DNA of 64,000 nucleotides from Streptomyces xantholiticus (GTDB lineage: Bacteria > Actinomycetota > Actinomycetes > Streptomycetales > Streptomycetaceae): contig NZ_BMWB01000030.1 in the NCBI RefSeq assembly GCF_014651015.1, positions 1 to 64,000 on the forward strand, written 5' to 3'. Position 1 is the stretch's first letter; each line of letters begins with the position of its first letter. A program made the position numbers and the translations under genes. Positions 9,021-17,929 of the stretch are shown here, piece after piece. Below the pieces are notes generated by a model. The model was not told the DNA's origin and searched no databases. It was given only the letters and a program-made list of their open reading frames with translations.

Positions 9021-9613
9021 TCTGGTCCCGGGCAGGTGTGTGGGGCCGGCTGCACGAGGCGATCCTGCACCGGCTCGGCGACGCACAGCTCCTCGAACTC
9101 TCCCGAGCCGTCCTCGACTCCGCCCATGTGAGGGCGAAACAAGGGGGCGACCTCACAGGTCCGAGCCCCGTGGACCGGGGCAAGCCGGGCTCCAAGATGC
9201 ACGTCCTGTCGGACGCGAATGGACTGCCCCTGGTCGTCGGTGTCTCGGCCGCCAACACCCCCGACAGCCTCGCGCTGAAGCCCATGGTCGCGGGTCACCA
9301 AACGAGACACGACCCGCACAGGGGCCGCTACTTCAAGCCCCTACGCCTGCACGCAGACAAGGCTTACGACATACCTCACCTGCGGAGTTGGTTGCGAGGC
9401 AAACGCATCGGCGTCCGCATCGCCCGCAAAGGCATCGAGTCCAGCGAACGCCTGGGCCGCCGTCGGTGGGTCATCGAGCGCACCATGTCCTGGCTGATCG
9501 GGTACCGCCGACTCAACCACCGATACGAACGCCACCCCCGCAACTACCTGGACTTCCTCGGCCTCGCCGCCGCCTTCTGCTGCTACAAGCGACTCGTCCG
9601 CCTCACCACATAG
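9014..9613 (+). pseudogene. IS5-family transposase lacking its N-terminus
   Basis: About 200 residues of a DDE transposase are open from FLIWSRAGVWGRLHEAI to the stop at 9613. They include LDSAHVRAKQGGD (first Asp region), HADKAYD (second Asp) and RRRWVIERTMSW (Glu region). The usual N-terminal 70-odd residues are missing and replaced by the fragment at 8920-9020, so no proper start exists. The last 70 codons form the 223-bp inverted repeat shared with 6125-6347. Confidence 0.8.
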
Positions 9614-9623
9614 GACACGGTCT
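9401..9623 (+). repeat. inverted IS5 end, right copy (223 bp)
   Basis: Reverse complement of 6125-6347 with two mismatches (one changes Thr to Ile, one Leu to Phe in the encoded tail). It ends with CCACATAGGACACGGTCT, the presumed outer IS terminus. Confidence 0.9.
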
Positions 9624-9870
9624 AAAGATCAAGTTAGCCGGCGGCCCTGGTAGTGCATGTCAGGTGGTGTCGTAAGCAGGTCCAGAGCCGTCGTTGCAGA
9701 CCCAGCCGTCACCCAGTTCGCCACCATGCCTGTACCAAGGCCTCCGGCGCGGCCTCGGCTTCCTCGGCCGTTTCTGAGCACCTCCTACTCACGAAATGGC
9801 CGGCTCGGCTGCTTCAGGATCAGTTCTTGAATCAAGACGGTTCACCAAGTCCTCAGTGATGGGAGAAAGA

Positions 9871-10428
9871 ATGCTGGAAACTCGGTCGTCCCTGGGAAGG
9901 ACGGCTCTGACCCTGACCCTCGTCCTGGCCGCGTTCTTCGGACTTGTGGGGTTCGCGTCGACCGCATCCGCTGAAGAGGCACCCCACCGGCGCGCCGGTT
10001 CGGTTACCCTCGCTGCCATGCCGCCCGTGAAGCGGCTCGCCGCCCCGCCCGCCACCGTCGGGGGCACCGCCCGCGCAGCCGCGCTGTCCTGCTGGTCCGT
10101 GGACTACCCGGTGCGGGCAACGAGCTGGCTCGGGACGACGCTCTATGTGTTCCACCATGCGCTGAGCTGGTGCGGCAACGGCTCGCAGGTCACCAACATC
10201 TACAACCGCTATTCGTACTTCACTGAGGTCAGCGGCACGGCTTTCCCCGAGACGTCACCGATCGCCGACCAGGTGTCGACCTTTCCGGCAGCCAATGCCT
10301 GGTCGTTCTACCAGCGGCGCGTGAGCATGTGCACGTGGGCCGGAGGCTGCTACGGATCCAACTCGCCGTGGATTCGGCTGAACCTCACCGGCACGGGAAC
10401 GTACACGGCTCAGTACTCGGCCACCTGA
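9871..10428 (+). CDS. secreted protein of unknown function
   Basis: 185 aa from ATG 9871 (MLETRSSLG...), with GGGAGAAAG just upstream; an in-frame ATG at 9796 would bury the signal peptide. Hydrophobic residues 15-33 and STASAEE predict Sec export and cleavage near residue 35. The mature part has a proline/alanine-rich linker, then a domain with four cysteines (LSCWSV, LSWCGN, MCTWAG, GGCYGS) and many aromatic residues, perhaps two disulfides. No family recognised. It follows IS debris and has its own likely terminator. Confidence 0.6.
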   Translation: MLETRSSLGRTALTLTLVLAAFFGLVGFASTASAEEAPHRRAGSVTLAAMPPVKRLAAPPATVGGTARAAALSCWSVDYPVRATSWLGTTLYVFHHALSWCGNGSQVTNIYNRYSYFTEVSGTAFPETSPIADQVSTFPAANAWSFYQRRVSMCTWAGGCYGSNSPWIRLNLTGTGTYTAQYSAT

Positions 10429-10466
10429 CCTGACCCGGCCGGCAGTCGGGCAACCGGGCAGCCGGG

Positions 10467-10481
10467 CGGGGCGATGCCCCG
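10467..10481 (+). terminator. short GC hairpin after the secreted protein gene
   Basis: CGGGGC-GAT-GCCCCG, about 40 nt after the stop at 10428. The arms are short but fully paired, so a modest terminator is plausible. Confidence 0.45.
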
Positions 10482-10548
10482 GCCTTGGAAATCTTGGGTT
10501 TCAGCCTCGCCGTTTCACTTGAATATGGCGGCTATTGCGGCGGAACGC

Positions 10549-10620
10549 GAAAGTGCCTTCCCGGCCTGGGACGATGAACCTTGCTGAGGGGTTCTGTCGG
10601 TCCAGGCGGAGGGCACTTTC
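10549..10620. repeat. 72-bp imperfect palindrome
   Basis: GAAAGTGCC and GCCTGG at 10549-10569 are mirrored by CCAGGC and GGCACTTTC at 10602-10620 around a ~30-nt centre. It may be the fused ends of a vanished IS or a miniature element; no coding function is evident. Confidence 0.55.
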
Positions 10621-11105
10621 TGCGTGCAGGTGCGACACGAGGTCGCGTGTGTTGAGTGGGTGCTCTTGGAGAGGGGGTCGGCGATGTCGCCGACGACAGG
10701 GTAGCCCCGGGTCAGTTTGCCATGCTCGACGTCCCGCACAGCTCGTCGAGTACATCTCCTGGCTACTGTACGACTACTGGCGAGGCATGGAGCCGACCCG
10801 CCTCGGGAGGTCATGCAAAGTCACCAGCGGGCTGGGTTTCACGGGAAGAGCGCGACAGTTGGATCTGGGAGTCCGTCAAATCGCCCCGCCCCATGCTGGA
10901 CCGACGAGCCGGCAACCCGGCGGGGTCGTGCAGTGCGTTGAGAGGGGGCTCTCGCTCTCCTGGTCTGATCGCCGACTGCGGTGATCGTCGCCTTGGCGCG
11001 CCGTCGTTGCCGTCAGGGTTGCCGTCACTGACAGATCACCGACAGCGGTACTGCCGTCCAAGCGGAAGTGTTCACAGAACATTTGGCCACGGATATTCTC
11101 TGGCG

Positions 11106-12089
11106 ATGTCGAATCAGTCAGTGGCGGCGGGAGTCAGTCTCGCTGGTGTGATGGCGCACTGCGGCGGAAGCCCGGTGGGCGCCGTGGAGCTTCTGGTGGG
11201 GGCAATAGCCTCGGCACCGGCGGCTCCGGAGCCCTATGCGGCCCTCGCCGAGTTGTGGCAGGACCGACGCTCGGAACTGAAGGAGAGCCTGGAAGAGGAC
11301 GGCTCCTTGAGCGCTGTGCTGGCGCAGGCGTACTTCTTGTTCCTTGATGGGGACATGGACGACGCGGTGATGGCCCTTGGTTCGGTCACGGGTGTGCGGC
11401 CCAACGTGGCATGGGGCGCTGCACCCTGGTTCGGCGATGCGCGCTTTCTCGGCGCGGTGAGTGCCGAGGCGCTGGCCGAGGCGTGTCTGCGGACGTTGGA
11501 CTACGGCCACGACTTGGACACCGACGAGATGCGGAAGCGGTTCGCGCCCTGGTTCCATGCCGTCGACGTGGTGTCCGAACGGAATCCCGTACCGGAGTCG
11601 CTGGCCGCCATGGCCCGGCTGCCCCGGGCCTGCGGCCGGTACGAACTGTCCTTCGCTCTGTGCGACCGCGCCGATGCCGTCGATCGGGTCATGTGGACCG
11701 CAGTCGCACGAGCGACCACCTGGCGCGTGATGGGCGACCGGGATCAGGCTGCTGCGGCCTTCGAATGCGCCTTGCTCCTGGACTCCGACAACTGGTCCCT
11801 CTACCTGGACCTAGCGGACGTGCGTGCCGAGCAGGGCAACTTCGCCGCAGCCGTGAGCCTCGTCGAACAGGGCCTGGAATACGAACCTCACGAAGTCTCC
11901 CTGCGCGCGGCGGGCGCCGCTTACCGTACACGCCTTTCCGGCTCGTCCGACGACCTGAGGGCCCTGATCGCACTGGCGCCGGAGCTCCCGAACACCACCT
12001 ACCGGAACCTGCTGATCGACTACGCATGTGCAGGGCCGAAGCTGCCTCGGAGACTCGTTGCCAAGGCCCACCGCATCCGTAAGAACTGA
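11106..12089 (+). CDS. tetratricopeptide-repeat protein
   Basis: 327 aa from ATG 11106. Helical repeats run through the protein: an N-terminal pair around AVELLVGAIASAPAAPEPYA, and clear TPR-like units in the last 130 residues (RATTWRVMGDRDQAAAAFEC; LADVRAEQGNFAAAVSLVEQ). There is no signal peptide or catalytic domain, so it is probably a cytoplasmic scaffold that binds another protein or peptide. The neighbours are IS remnants, so context does not identify a partner. The ribosome binding site is weak. Confidence 0.6.
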   Translation: MSNQSVAAGVSLAGVMAHCGGSPVGAVELLVGAIASAPAAPEPYAALAELWQDRRSELKESLEEDGSLSAVLAQAYFLFLDGDMDDAVMALGSVTGVRPNVAWGAAPWFGDARFLGAVSAEALAEACLRTLDYGHDLDTDEMRKRFAPWFHAVDVVSERNPVPESLAAMARLPRACGRYELSFALCDRADAVDRVMWTAVARATTWRVMGDRDQAAAAFECALLLDSDNWSLYLDLADVRAEQGNFAAAVSLVEQGLEYEPHEVSLRAAGAAYRTRLSGSSDDLRALIALAPELPNTTYRNLLIDYACAGPKLPRRLVAKAHRIRKN

Positions 12090-12107
12090 AAGGGCTGTCG
12101 TGCCGAC

Positions 12108-12400
12108 CGGTAGCGAAGTTGCAGTGCCGGCAAGGGCCCGAAGCGGGCAATGATGCGATCCGCTGCCGACTTCGAGATACCGAAGAGGGGGCAAGCTGCC
12201 GCTAGTGTCAGGTCCGTCCGCCAGTACGCGGCGACCAGCAGGACTCGGTCCTCCAGCGGCATGCTCGATGGCCGTCCCTTGTGGACGGGGTCTGCGCGCT
12301 CGCGTCGTCACGCGGTGATCGACTTGCCGAACCGCCGCGGTCTCAGTCCGCTGAACGGGGCTGTCCAGGAAGGCTCCGACGCCGTGCGCGCACCGGTCCT
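12108..12400 (-). pseudogene. N-terminal fragment of an IS5 transposase
   Basis: Minus-strand frames give FLDSPVQRTE-type sequence (frameshifted ASEPSWTAPF), then MPLEDRVLLVAAYWRTDLTL and LFGISKSAADRIIARFGPL. This matches residues 5-95 of the transposase at 135-902. A small deletion/frameshift separates the two parts and the catalytic domain is missing. Confidence 0.75.
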
Positions 12401-12553
12401 TTGTGTGATCATTCCTGCCCGATGAGGCGGCAGCATTCAACCTGCTCGGCCACCTGCTCGACGAACCAGCACATGATCTCGTAGAGGATGACGTCCTCGT
12501 CGTGGCTGTGCATGTGGACGGCCGGCTCGAGGCTACGAGTTCACAGACTGCGT

Positions 12554-13111
12554 TCAGCGCAGATCGAGCAGCATCACGTCATGAAGGTCCGCGCCTTCGC
12601 CCCATGGCCGCGCCGCGCCGATCTTGCGGTATCCCCACGCTTGGTAAGCGGCCGACGCCGCCTTGCTCGCCGGGTGGACGTTCAACAGCACCCGCTCGGC
12701 TCCGATGGCGTCGAGCAGCGTCTTGTGCAGACGCCGCGCAACACCCTGTTCGCGCCACGGTCCGCGCACGGCGAGTTCCATGAGCCCGAAGGTGCGGTGC
12801 CCGTCCTCGCGCCGCATGTCGTCGGGCACGGGCTCGGTCAGTTCGTCCCACCACACCGTGTCGGGCCCGAGCGGGTGGCCGTACGCCATGCCGATCGGCT
12901 CGCCGTCCTCGGCACGGGCCAAGACAGCGCGAAAGGCGCGGTTGCGAGCTTGTACGGGGAAGCGGCGGAAGGCGGCGGCGACGTCGTCCTCGGTCTCGTT
13001 GTAAGGAGGCTCGGCGAACGCTTCGGCGTAGATCAGCTTGAACGCGTCTTCGGCCTGCACTGCGGCCGACCCATCCATGCCCTGTATCGCGATGATCTCT
13101 TGCTGCGTCAT
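12554..13111 (-). CDS. GNAT-family N-acetyltransferase
   Basis: 185 aa from ATG 13111, with GAGGGGGA about 6 nt upstream. The acetyl-CoA-binding motif A is clear: LAVRGPWREQGVARRLH, i.e. V-x5-R/Q-x-x-G-x-A, about residues 116-133. Motif B follows as LLNVHPASKAASAAYQAWGY. It would transfer an acetyl group from acetyl-CoA to an unknown amine. It stands alone, with no operon partner, between an IS5 fragment and an intergenic stretch. Confidence 0.8.
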   Translation of the reverse strand: MTQQEIIAIQGMDGSAAVQAEDAFKLIYAEAFAEPPYNETEDDVAAAFRRFPVQARNRAFRAVLARAEDGEPIGMAYGHPLGPDTVWWDELTEPVPDDMRREDGHRTFGLMELAVRGPWREQGVARRLHKTLLDAIGAERVLLNVHPASKAASAAYQAWGYRKIGAARPWGEGADLHDVMLLDLR

Positions 13112-13540
13112 GTGGTCCCCCTCGAACGGTCACGCAAATGCGCGCGCCGCGCACTCGCGGCCGCTGAAACTGCCGGATACCCGCCAACGGCAGTGGAACG
13201 GTGCTGGGCAAGTATGGGCAGACGGTTGATGAAGGTTCAGACGTCGATCACTCGGCTGATCGTGGGCAAGACGCAGCCGGCGCCGGGACGGCCTCGCTCA
13301 TCTCCGCACACCAGGCATCGTCCGGCAAGGCGTAGTGGCCCTGGACAGTGTTGTGGCGGTCCGGCATGAACGCGCAGCTCTGGCATGTCCGCAGGCTGCC
13401 ACAGCTGCCATGTCGGAGTCTCGCGAGTATCCGCTCAGCACTTGGTGCGCGCCCCAACCGCCATTGGCGGGGGCCACCATCGCGATGGCGAGCATGACGC
13501 TCCTTGGAGAACCCTGACGGCCAATCGGTAGGTTGGCGGG
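13112..13540. other. intergenic region, no gene seen
   Basis: About 430 nt upstream of both the minus-strand acetyltransferase and the plus-strand hypothetical. I see no coding signal, hairpin or repeat that stands out. Confidence 0.4.
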
Positions 13541-14218
13541 ATGTCTGACGGAATTGGATGGATCGGCGAGCACGCCTACGAGGATGCGAAAAGCGGCGTA
13601 CCCGGGATGCGTGGCAGCATTTCGCTGACGGCAGCCCGTGGTCTGGAGGCGGAGGAGTTCCTGGTCCGTCTCGGAGCGGACCGCGAACAGCTTCAGTGCC
13701 AGGATCTGTACAAGGACCGGGATGAGTTGGCCATGCCCTCCGATGTGGACATGACGCACGTCAGCCGTGCGATGTACGGCACCTGCGGGGACTGGGTGTA
13801 CATCCTGGAGGACGGCTTTGCCGCCACCTGGTTCTTCGGCTACCGGAGCGTGCCGGAGATGGCGCCCCGCGTTGGTGAGGAGATCATTTGCCTCACGCTG
13901 AACCGCCACGATGCCCCCTCCCTGATCCTCCATGCCCCGGGAGACGACGGGCGGACGTGGGAGGCCGAGTTCCGTGGGAGCGTGGATTGGTCGCCGGAAT
14001 TGGGCGTCGCACTGCGGGCGGCGGGGGCTGTGTTCCCGTCCCTGTACGACGGCGTGTCCACCGAGGAGGAGGTGGAGCTGTACTACGAGGAACATGCGCA
14101 CGAGATCCCGGCACGGGTGTTCGCCGGTGTCGGCCACTACTGCGGCCTCACGATCGACCGCGCCAGGGTCGAGGCCGGACTGCTCCCACTGGTCATTCTC
14201 CCCTTGCCGGTGATCTGA
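13541..14218 (+). CDS. hypothetical protein, possibly DUF6461-like
   Basis: 225 aa from ATG 13541. Soluble and acidic, with no signal peptide or membrane segment. It contains GDWVYILEDGFAATWFFGY, GEEIICLTLNRHDAPS and VELYYEEHAHEIPARV. The pattern of an aromatic beta-rich middle followed by a C-terminal helix recalls the DUF6461 group of actinobacterial immunity-like proteins, but this is from memory of general layout, not a match I can score. No partner gene is visible. Confidence 0.55.
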   Translation: MSDGIGWIGEHAYEDAKSGVPGMRGSISLTAARGLEAEEFLVRLGADREQLQCQDLYKDRDELAMPSDVDMTHVSRAMYGTCGDWVYILEDGFAATWFFGYRSVPEMAPRVGEEIICLTLNRHDAPSLILHAPGDDGRTWEAEFRGSVDWSPELGVALRAAGAVFPSLYDGVSTEEEVELYYEEHAHEIPARVFAGVGHYCGLTIDRARVEAGLLPLVILPLPVI

Positions 14219-14229
14219 CCCACTGACCG

Positions 14230-14490
14230 GTGGCTGGACGCTGCCCTTGGGGCGCCCCCCACCGGCTGCTGGATGGCCGCTACTTCACGGTCATCGTGCA
14301 GATGACAGGGGTTGACCGGCTTGCCGAACGCGTCGGTGGCCGCACAGTTTCCAGTCATGCGGGTGTCGAGCCAGTAGGCGTCCTTGTCCATGATGCGCAT
14401 CTGTTTCATGAAGTTGTGGAAGCTCCCGCCCATCGACTCCTGGTTGTGGATACCGGAGATGGCCGAGCGCCCGCACACCTCGTGGAACGT
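14230..14490 (-). pseudogene. possible ORF remnant of unknown origin
   Basis: The minus strand encodes GIHNQESMGGSFHNFMKQMR, MDKDAYWLDTRMTGNCAATD and GKPVNPCHLHDDREV before composition becomes unconvincing. This looks more protein-like than a random shadow frame, but it has no start signal and is cut by a stop near 14495. Family unknown. Confidence 0.25.
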
Positions 14491-14574
14491 CCGCCCCTGT
14501 CAGCCCTGCGAACGACGACGTGCACACACGCGTCAAGCATGCTCTCAAGCATCCATAAGGACTCGTTCCTTGAG

Positions 14575-14760
14575 TCAGGCGTGCCTCCCGGGCCACTCCC
14601 CGTTGGCCCCTGCCCCTGCCCCTGCCCGCCGAGACGGGCCCTCTCCTGTCGTGACGTCACGCCAAGGAGCTGAGCTTGCGAGCCCGGCGAAGACCACCAG
14701 CACCAGAAGCGCCGCTGCGCCCGCCGCCAAGGCAAGACGCGCGGTCCAGCGCCTGCTCAT
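14575..14760 (-). CDS. small single-span membrane or secreted peptide
   Basis: 61 aa from ATG 14760 with GGGAGGAGG just upstream, a very strong site for so short a gene. Residues 8-30 (LALAAGAAALLVLVVFAG) form one hydrophobic helix after MSRRWTAR; the rest is a short glycine/alanine-rich tail. It could be a membrane-anchored peptide or a secreted peptide with an uncleaved signal. No family recognised. Confidence 0.5.
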   Translation of the reverse strand: MSRRWTARLALAAGAAALLVLVVFAGLASSAPWRDVTTGEGPSRRAGAGAGANGEWPGRHA

Positions 14761-15018
14761 GGGGCCTCCTCCCGCCCGTCCACCGGCTGCCCGTCAGGGA
14801 TCTCGACCACTGCGTACCTGGTAGGCCGAACTTCCCGTGGACATGGACGACCGCAGGCATCCACTTCAGGTACGAGCGGTCACCCTGCGTGGCACGTCCA
14901 CCGTGAACGTCCGAACGGCCCCATGGGTTGCAACGCGATCAACTCATGGGTGGCTCGGGGCAATGGCCCGGATGGCAGTACCAGCCGGGCCTTGGGACGA
15001 TTGTCCCGGAGGTGAGCC

Positions 15019-16851
15019 ATGAGCCACGACCCGCCAGATTCTCCGTCGGAAGGGCCGACCTCGCCCACGGGGGACGACCGGGTTGACCGGCCTGGCGGCA
15101 CGAACGCGGCGGGGGTCGAGGGCGACGCGTCGCGGGAGGCGGGGGACGAGCACGGCGAGCCATCTCCCCCGCCCCGCACCGAGCCGTCCCCCGACTCGAA
15201 GCGCCGCCGGCTGCTCCACTTCACGCTGCCCGGCTGCTGGGGCGCGCTCGTCCTGGCGTGCCTGTCCTTCACTCCGTCGCTGCTTCCCCGCGGAGGCATT
15301 CTCCAAGGACTGATCTGCGGCATCAGCGCGGCCATCGGGTACGGGCTCGGTGTGGTCGCGGCCTACATCTGGCGCGCTTTCGCCGACAGGGACGCGCGGA
15401 GCGCCTCGCGCAGGTCGTGGCTCGTTCTGCTCGTCAGCGCGATCGTACTGTTCGGCCTCTCGTTCGGGCTCGGACAGTACTGGCAGCACGAAATCCGCGG
15501 ACTCATGGGGGTCACTGACTACAACGTCCTCACCACCGTCGCCAGCCCGTTCGTCGCCGCTCTCGTCTTCTACTTCCTGCTGCTGTGCGGGCGGGGGATC
15601 CGGAGGCTGTACCGCTGGGCCGCCCGCCTGCTCGGGCGCTGGATCGGCAGGCGAGCAGCGCGAGTGGTCGGGTGGCTCCTGGTGGCGGCTCTGGCGTGGT
15701 CCGCGTTCACCGGACTGCTGCTGAGCGGCTTCGTGAACGCGGCCAACGAGGCGTTCTCGCTGCGTGACACGCAGACACCGGAAGGCGTGCACCAGCCCAC
15801 GTCTGCCCTGCGCTCGGGCGGGCCCAGTTCTCTCGTGCCGTGGGACTCGCTGGGCAGGCAAGGCCGTGCCTTCGCCGGCAGCGGACCGTCGGCCCGCGAC
15901 ATCGGCGCGTTCACCCACCGCGCGGCGCAGGAGCCCATCCGGGCCTACGCCGGGCTGACGACCTCCGACGACACGGAGACCCGGGCGGCCCGCGCCGTCG
16001 CGGACCTCGAACGGGCAGGCGGCTTCGAACGCGAGAACCTGCTCGTGATGACCACGACGGGTAGCGGCTGGGTCGACCCCGCCGCAGTGGACTCGTTCGA
16101 GTACCTGGGCAACGGCGACTCGGCCACCGTGGCGATGCAGTACTCGTACCTGCCGTCGTGGCTGTCGTATCTCGTCGATCAGTCCAAGGCGCGCGAGGCC
16201 GGCCGCGAACTCTTCGACGCGGTCTACGACACCTGGTCCAAGCTGCCTCAGGACCAGCGTCCGCGGCTGTTCGTAGCAGGTGAGAGCCTGGGGTCGTTCG
16301 GCGGTGAGACGGCCTTCAGCGGGGAGTACGACCTGCGCAACCGCACCGCCGGCACCCTGTTCGCAGGCCCGCCCAACTTCAACACCCTGTTCCGCGAGTT
16401 CAGCGATCAGCGCGAGGCGGGGAGTCCCGAGATCAAGCCCGTCTACAAGGACGGGCGGACCGTCCGGTTCACCGACGACCCAGCCACCGGAATGCCCCCG
16501 ACGGGCCGGCCCTGGGACGGTGCAAGGGTGCTCTACCTCATGCACCCTTCCGATCCGATCGTCTGGTGGAGCCCCCGGCTCGCCCTCTCCGAACCCGACT
16601 GGATCGGCGAGGCGCCCGGCGGAGACGTGCTCGAAGAGATGGTCTGGATGCCCTTCGTGACCTTCTGGCAGGTCACCGCCGACCTGCCGTTCTCCACGAA
16701 CGTACCGGACGGCCACGGCCACACGTACAAGGCCGCGTACGTCGACGGCTGGAACACAGTCATGCGACCCGCCGGATTCACGGCGCAGGACCTGGACCGG
16801 CTGAAGGACATCATCTGGCCGGAACCTGAACCCACAGCCACGGGGTCTTAG
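15019..16851 (+). CDS. Abhydrolase_9 family membrane hydrolase
   Basis: 610 aa from ATG 15019, with GGAGGTGA 4 nt upstream. A proline/glycine-rich N-terminal tail (1-65) precedes four hydrophobic helices between about 70 and 245, as in the Abhydrolase_9_N membrane domain. Then comes an alpha/beta-hydrolase-like domain with the elbow GESLGSFGGE (Ser in GESLG), HPSDPIVWW and DGHGHTY near the end. This two-domain layout is that of actinobacterial Abhydrolase_9 proteins, integral membrane hydrolases with unknown substrate. It converges on the CPBP protease gene 11 nt downstream. Confidence 0.85.
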   Translation: MSHDPPDSPSEGPTSPTGDDRVDRPGGTNAAGVEGDASREAGDEHGEPSPPPRTEPSPDSKRRRLLHFTLPGCWGALVLACLSFTPSLLPRGGILQGLICGISAAIGYGLGVVAAYIWRAFADRDARSASRRSWLVLLVSAIVLFGLSFGLGQYWQHEIRGLMGVTDYNVLTTVASPFVAALVFYFLLLCGRGIRRLYRWAARLLGRWIGRRAARVVGWLLVAALAWSAFTGLLLSGFVNAANEAFSLRDTQTPEGVHQPTSALRSGGPSSLVPWDSLGRQGRAFAGSGPSARDIGAFTHRAAQEPIRAYAGLTTSDDTETRAARAVADLERAGGFERENLLVMTTTGSGWVDPAAVDSFEYLGNGDSATVAMQYSYLPSWLSYLVDQSKAREAGRELFDAVYDTWSKLPQDQRPRLFVAGESLGSFGGETAFSGEYDLRNRTAGTLFAGPPNFNTLFREFSDQREAGSPEIKPVYKDGRTVRFTDDPATGMPPTGRPWDGARVLYLMHPSDPIVWWSPRLALSEPDWIGEAPGGDVLEEMVWMPFVTFWQVTADLPFSTNVPDGHGHTYKAAYVDGWNTVMRPAGFTAQDLDRLKDIIWPEPEPTATGS

Positions 16852-16862
16852 CTTCCGGGCGG

Positions 16863-17645
16863 TCAGTGCAGCAGGAACCCGACGAGGTAGCCGAGTGCGT
16901 TGACCGCCCAGTGCAGGCCCATGGGAGCCACCAGACTGCCGCTGCGGCGCCGCAATTCGCAGAACAGTACGCCCGCTGCCGCCGTGAACAGCACGGCTGC
17001 CAGAACCGCCAGGGCGGCACCGATCGCGGAGTCGCCGAAGACCGTGGTCAGAGCGGGTTTCGCGGTCGCCAGCTGCAGTGACGGCAGCACGTGCCACAGG
17101 CCGAAGAGCAGGCTCGACACGGCGGTCGCCCATACCGCCCCGCGGGCGCGGCACACCAGACCGTAGAGCACGCCGCGGAAGGCGATCTCCTCCACCAGGA
17201 CCGTGCCGACGGGGACCACCACGAGAACACGCAGCATCAGCTCGGTCCCACTCATCGCGTCGTACCGTCGGTCCTCGAACAGCATGCTGGTGGTCGGCAA
17301 CAGAGCCCCGGCAAGGTAGACGAGGCCGACCAGGCCGATCAGGGCCAGCGCCCAGCGGGCACCGCGAGCCAGTGTGCCGGGCGCCAGGCCCGCGTCCGCT
17401 CGGGTACCGCCGGCCCAGCGGAGCACACCGAGCAGCAGAACGCTGACCACGACGGCCGTCACCAGGCCGAACAGGCCGGTCCAGCGGTGCATGACCAGGT
17501 TGGCGGCGATGAGAACAGCCACCGTGAGTCCCACGGCCGGCCAGGTGCCGATCGGTCTTCGGCATCGGCTCCCGAGCGTGCCGCTCACGGCGCGGTGCGC
17601 TCGTACCTCGCGCCGCTCGGCATCATCGGGGTTGCGGCCGGGCAT
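16863..17645 (-). CDS. CPBP-family intramembrane metalloprotease
   Basis: 260 aa from ATG 17645, which has GAAGGA 10 nt upstream; a longer GTG start would place that site inside the gene. Six to eight hydrophobic helices carry the conserved motifs of CAAX/Abi proteases: EEIAFRGVL (paired glutamates and Arg), FGLWHVLPSL and HWAVNALGY. Known members are glutamate-dependent endopeptidases in the membrane, some acting in bacteriocin immunity or signalling. The gene is single and convergent with the hydrolase. A paralogue with the same motifs lies at 40261-40953. Confidence 0.8.
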   Translation of the reverse strand: MPGRNPDDAERREVRAHRAVSGTLGSRCRRPIGTWPAVGLTVAVLIAANLVMHRWTGLFGLVTAVVVSVLLLGVLRWAGGTRADAGLAPGTLARGARWALALIGLVGLVYLAGALLPTTSMLFEDRRYDAMSGTELMLRVLVVVPVGTVLVEEIAFRGVLYGLVCRARGAVWATAVSSLLFGLWHVLPSLQLATAKPALTTVFGDSAIGAALAVLAAVLFTAAAGVLFCELRRRSGSLVAPMGLHWAVNALGYLVGFLLH

Positions 17646-17803
17646 GAGAGTCCGTCCTTCGGTTACACCGACGGTTCGTCTCACCCTCCCCTCGACCCAA
17701 CGCTACCGGGCACCTCCTCGGGGCGCTCGATCGCGATCACGTCATCTGCGGCGGCATGCTGGAGGCTCGGCACGTGTAGCCGGCGGCCCTTTGCGCAGGT
17801 CGT

Positions 17804-17837
17804 CACCTGTGATCGGGACACACCTGTGATCGGGACA
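17804..17837. repeat. 17-bp perfect tandem duplication
   Basis: CACCTGTGATCGGGACA occurs twice back to back (17804-17820, 17821-17837), and a third partial copy, CACCGTGAT, follows. It lies between the CPBP protease and the GH15 fragment, outside any gene, and is probably a replication slippage product. Confidence 0.8.
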
Positions 17838-17929
17838 CACCGTGATTGTCGACAGCAGGGCCAAGATCCGGACCAGCCACGGAGCAGGTGACCATCGGCA
17901 ACTTGCCGGTCCATGGCTCCCGGGGATAC

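Larger units (their letters stand above)
10429..11105. other. intergenic region with palindromic debris
   Basis: No convincing gene. It contains the hairpin at 10467-10481 and the long imperfect palindrome at 10549-10620. The open frame leading into the TPR gene is of low coding quality before ATG 11106. Confidence 0.5.

Noticed and set aside
14944..17565. Very long open frame (over 800 codons) antisense to the Abhydrolase_9 gene
   Set aside because: It mirrors the hydrolase and CPBP genes, is rich in Arg/Gly/Pro, and shows no family motif. The sense genes carry clear domains and ribosome sites.
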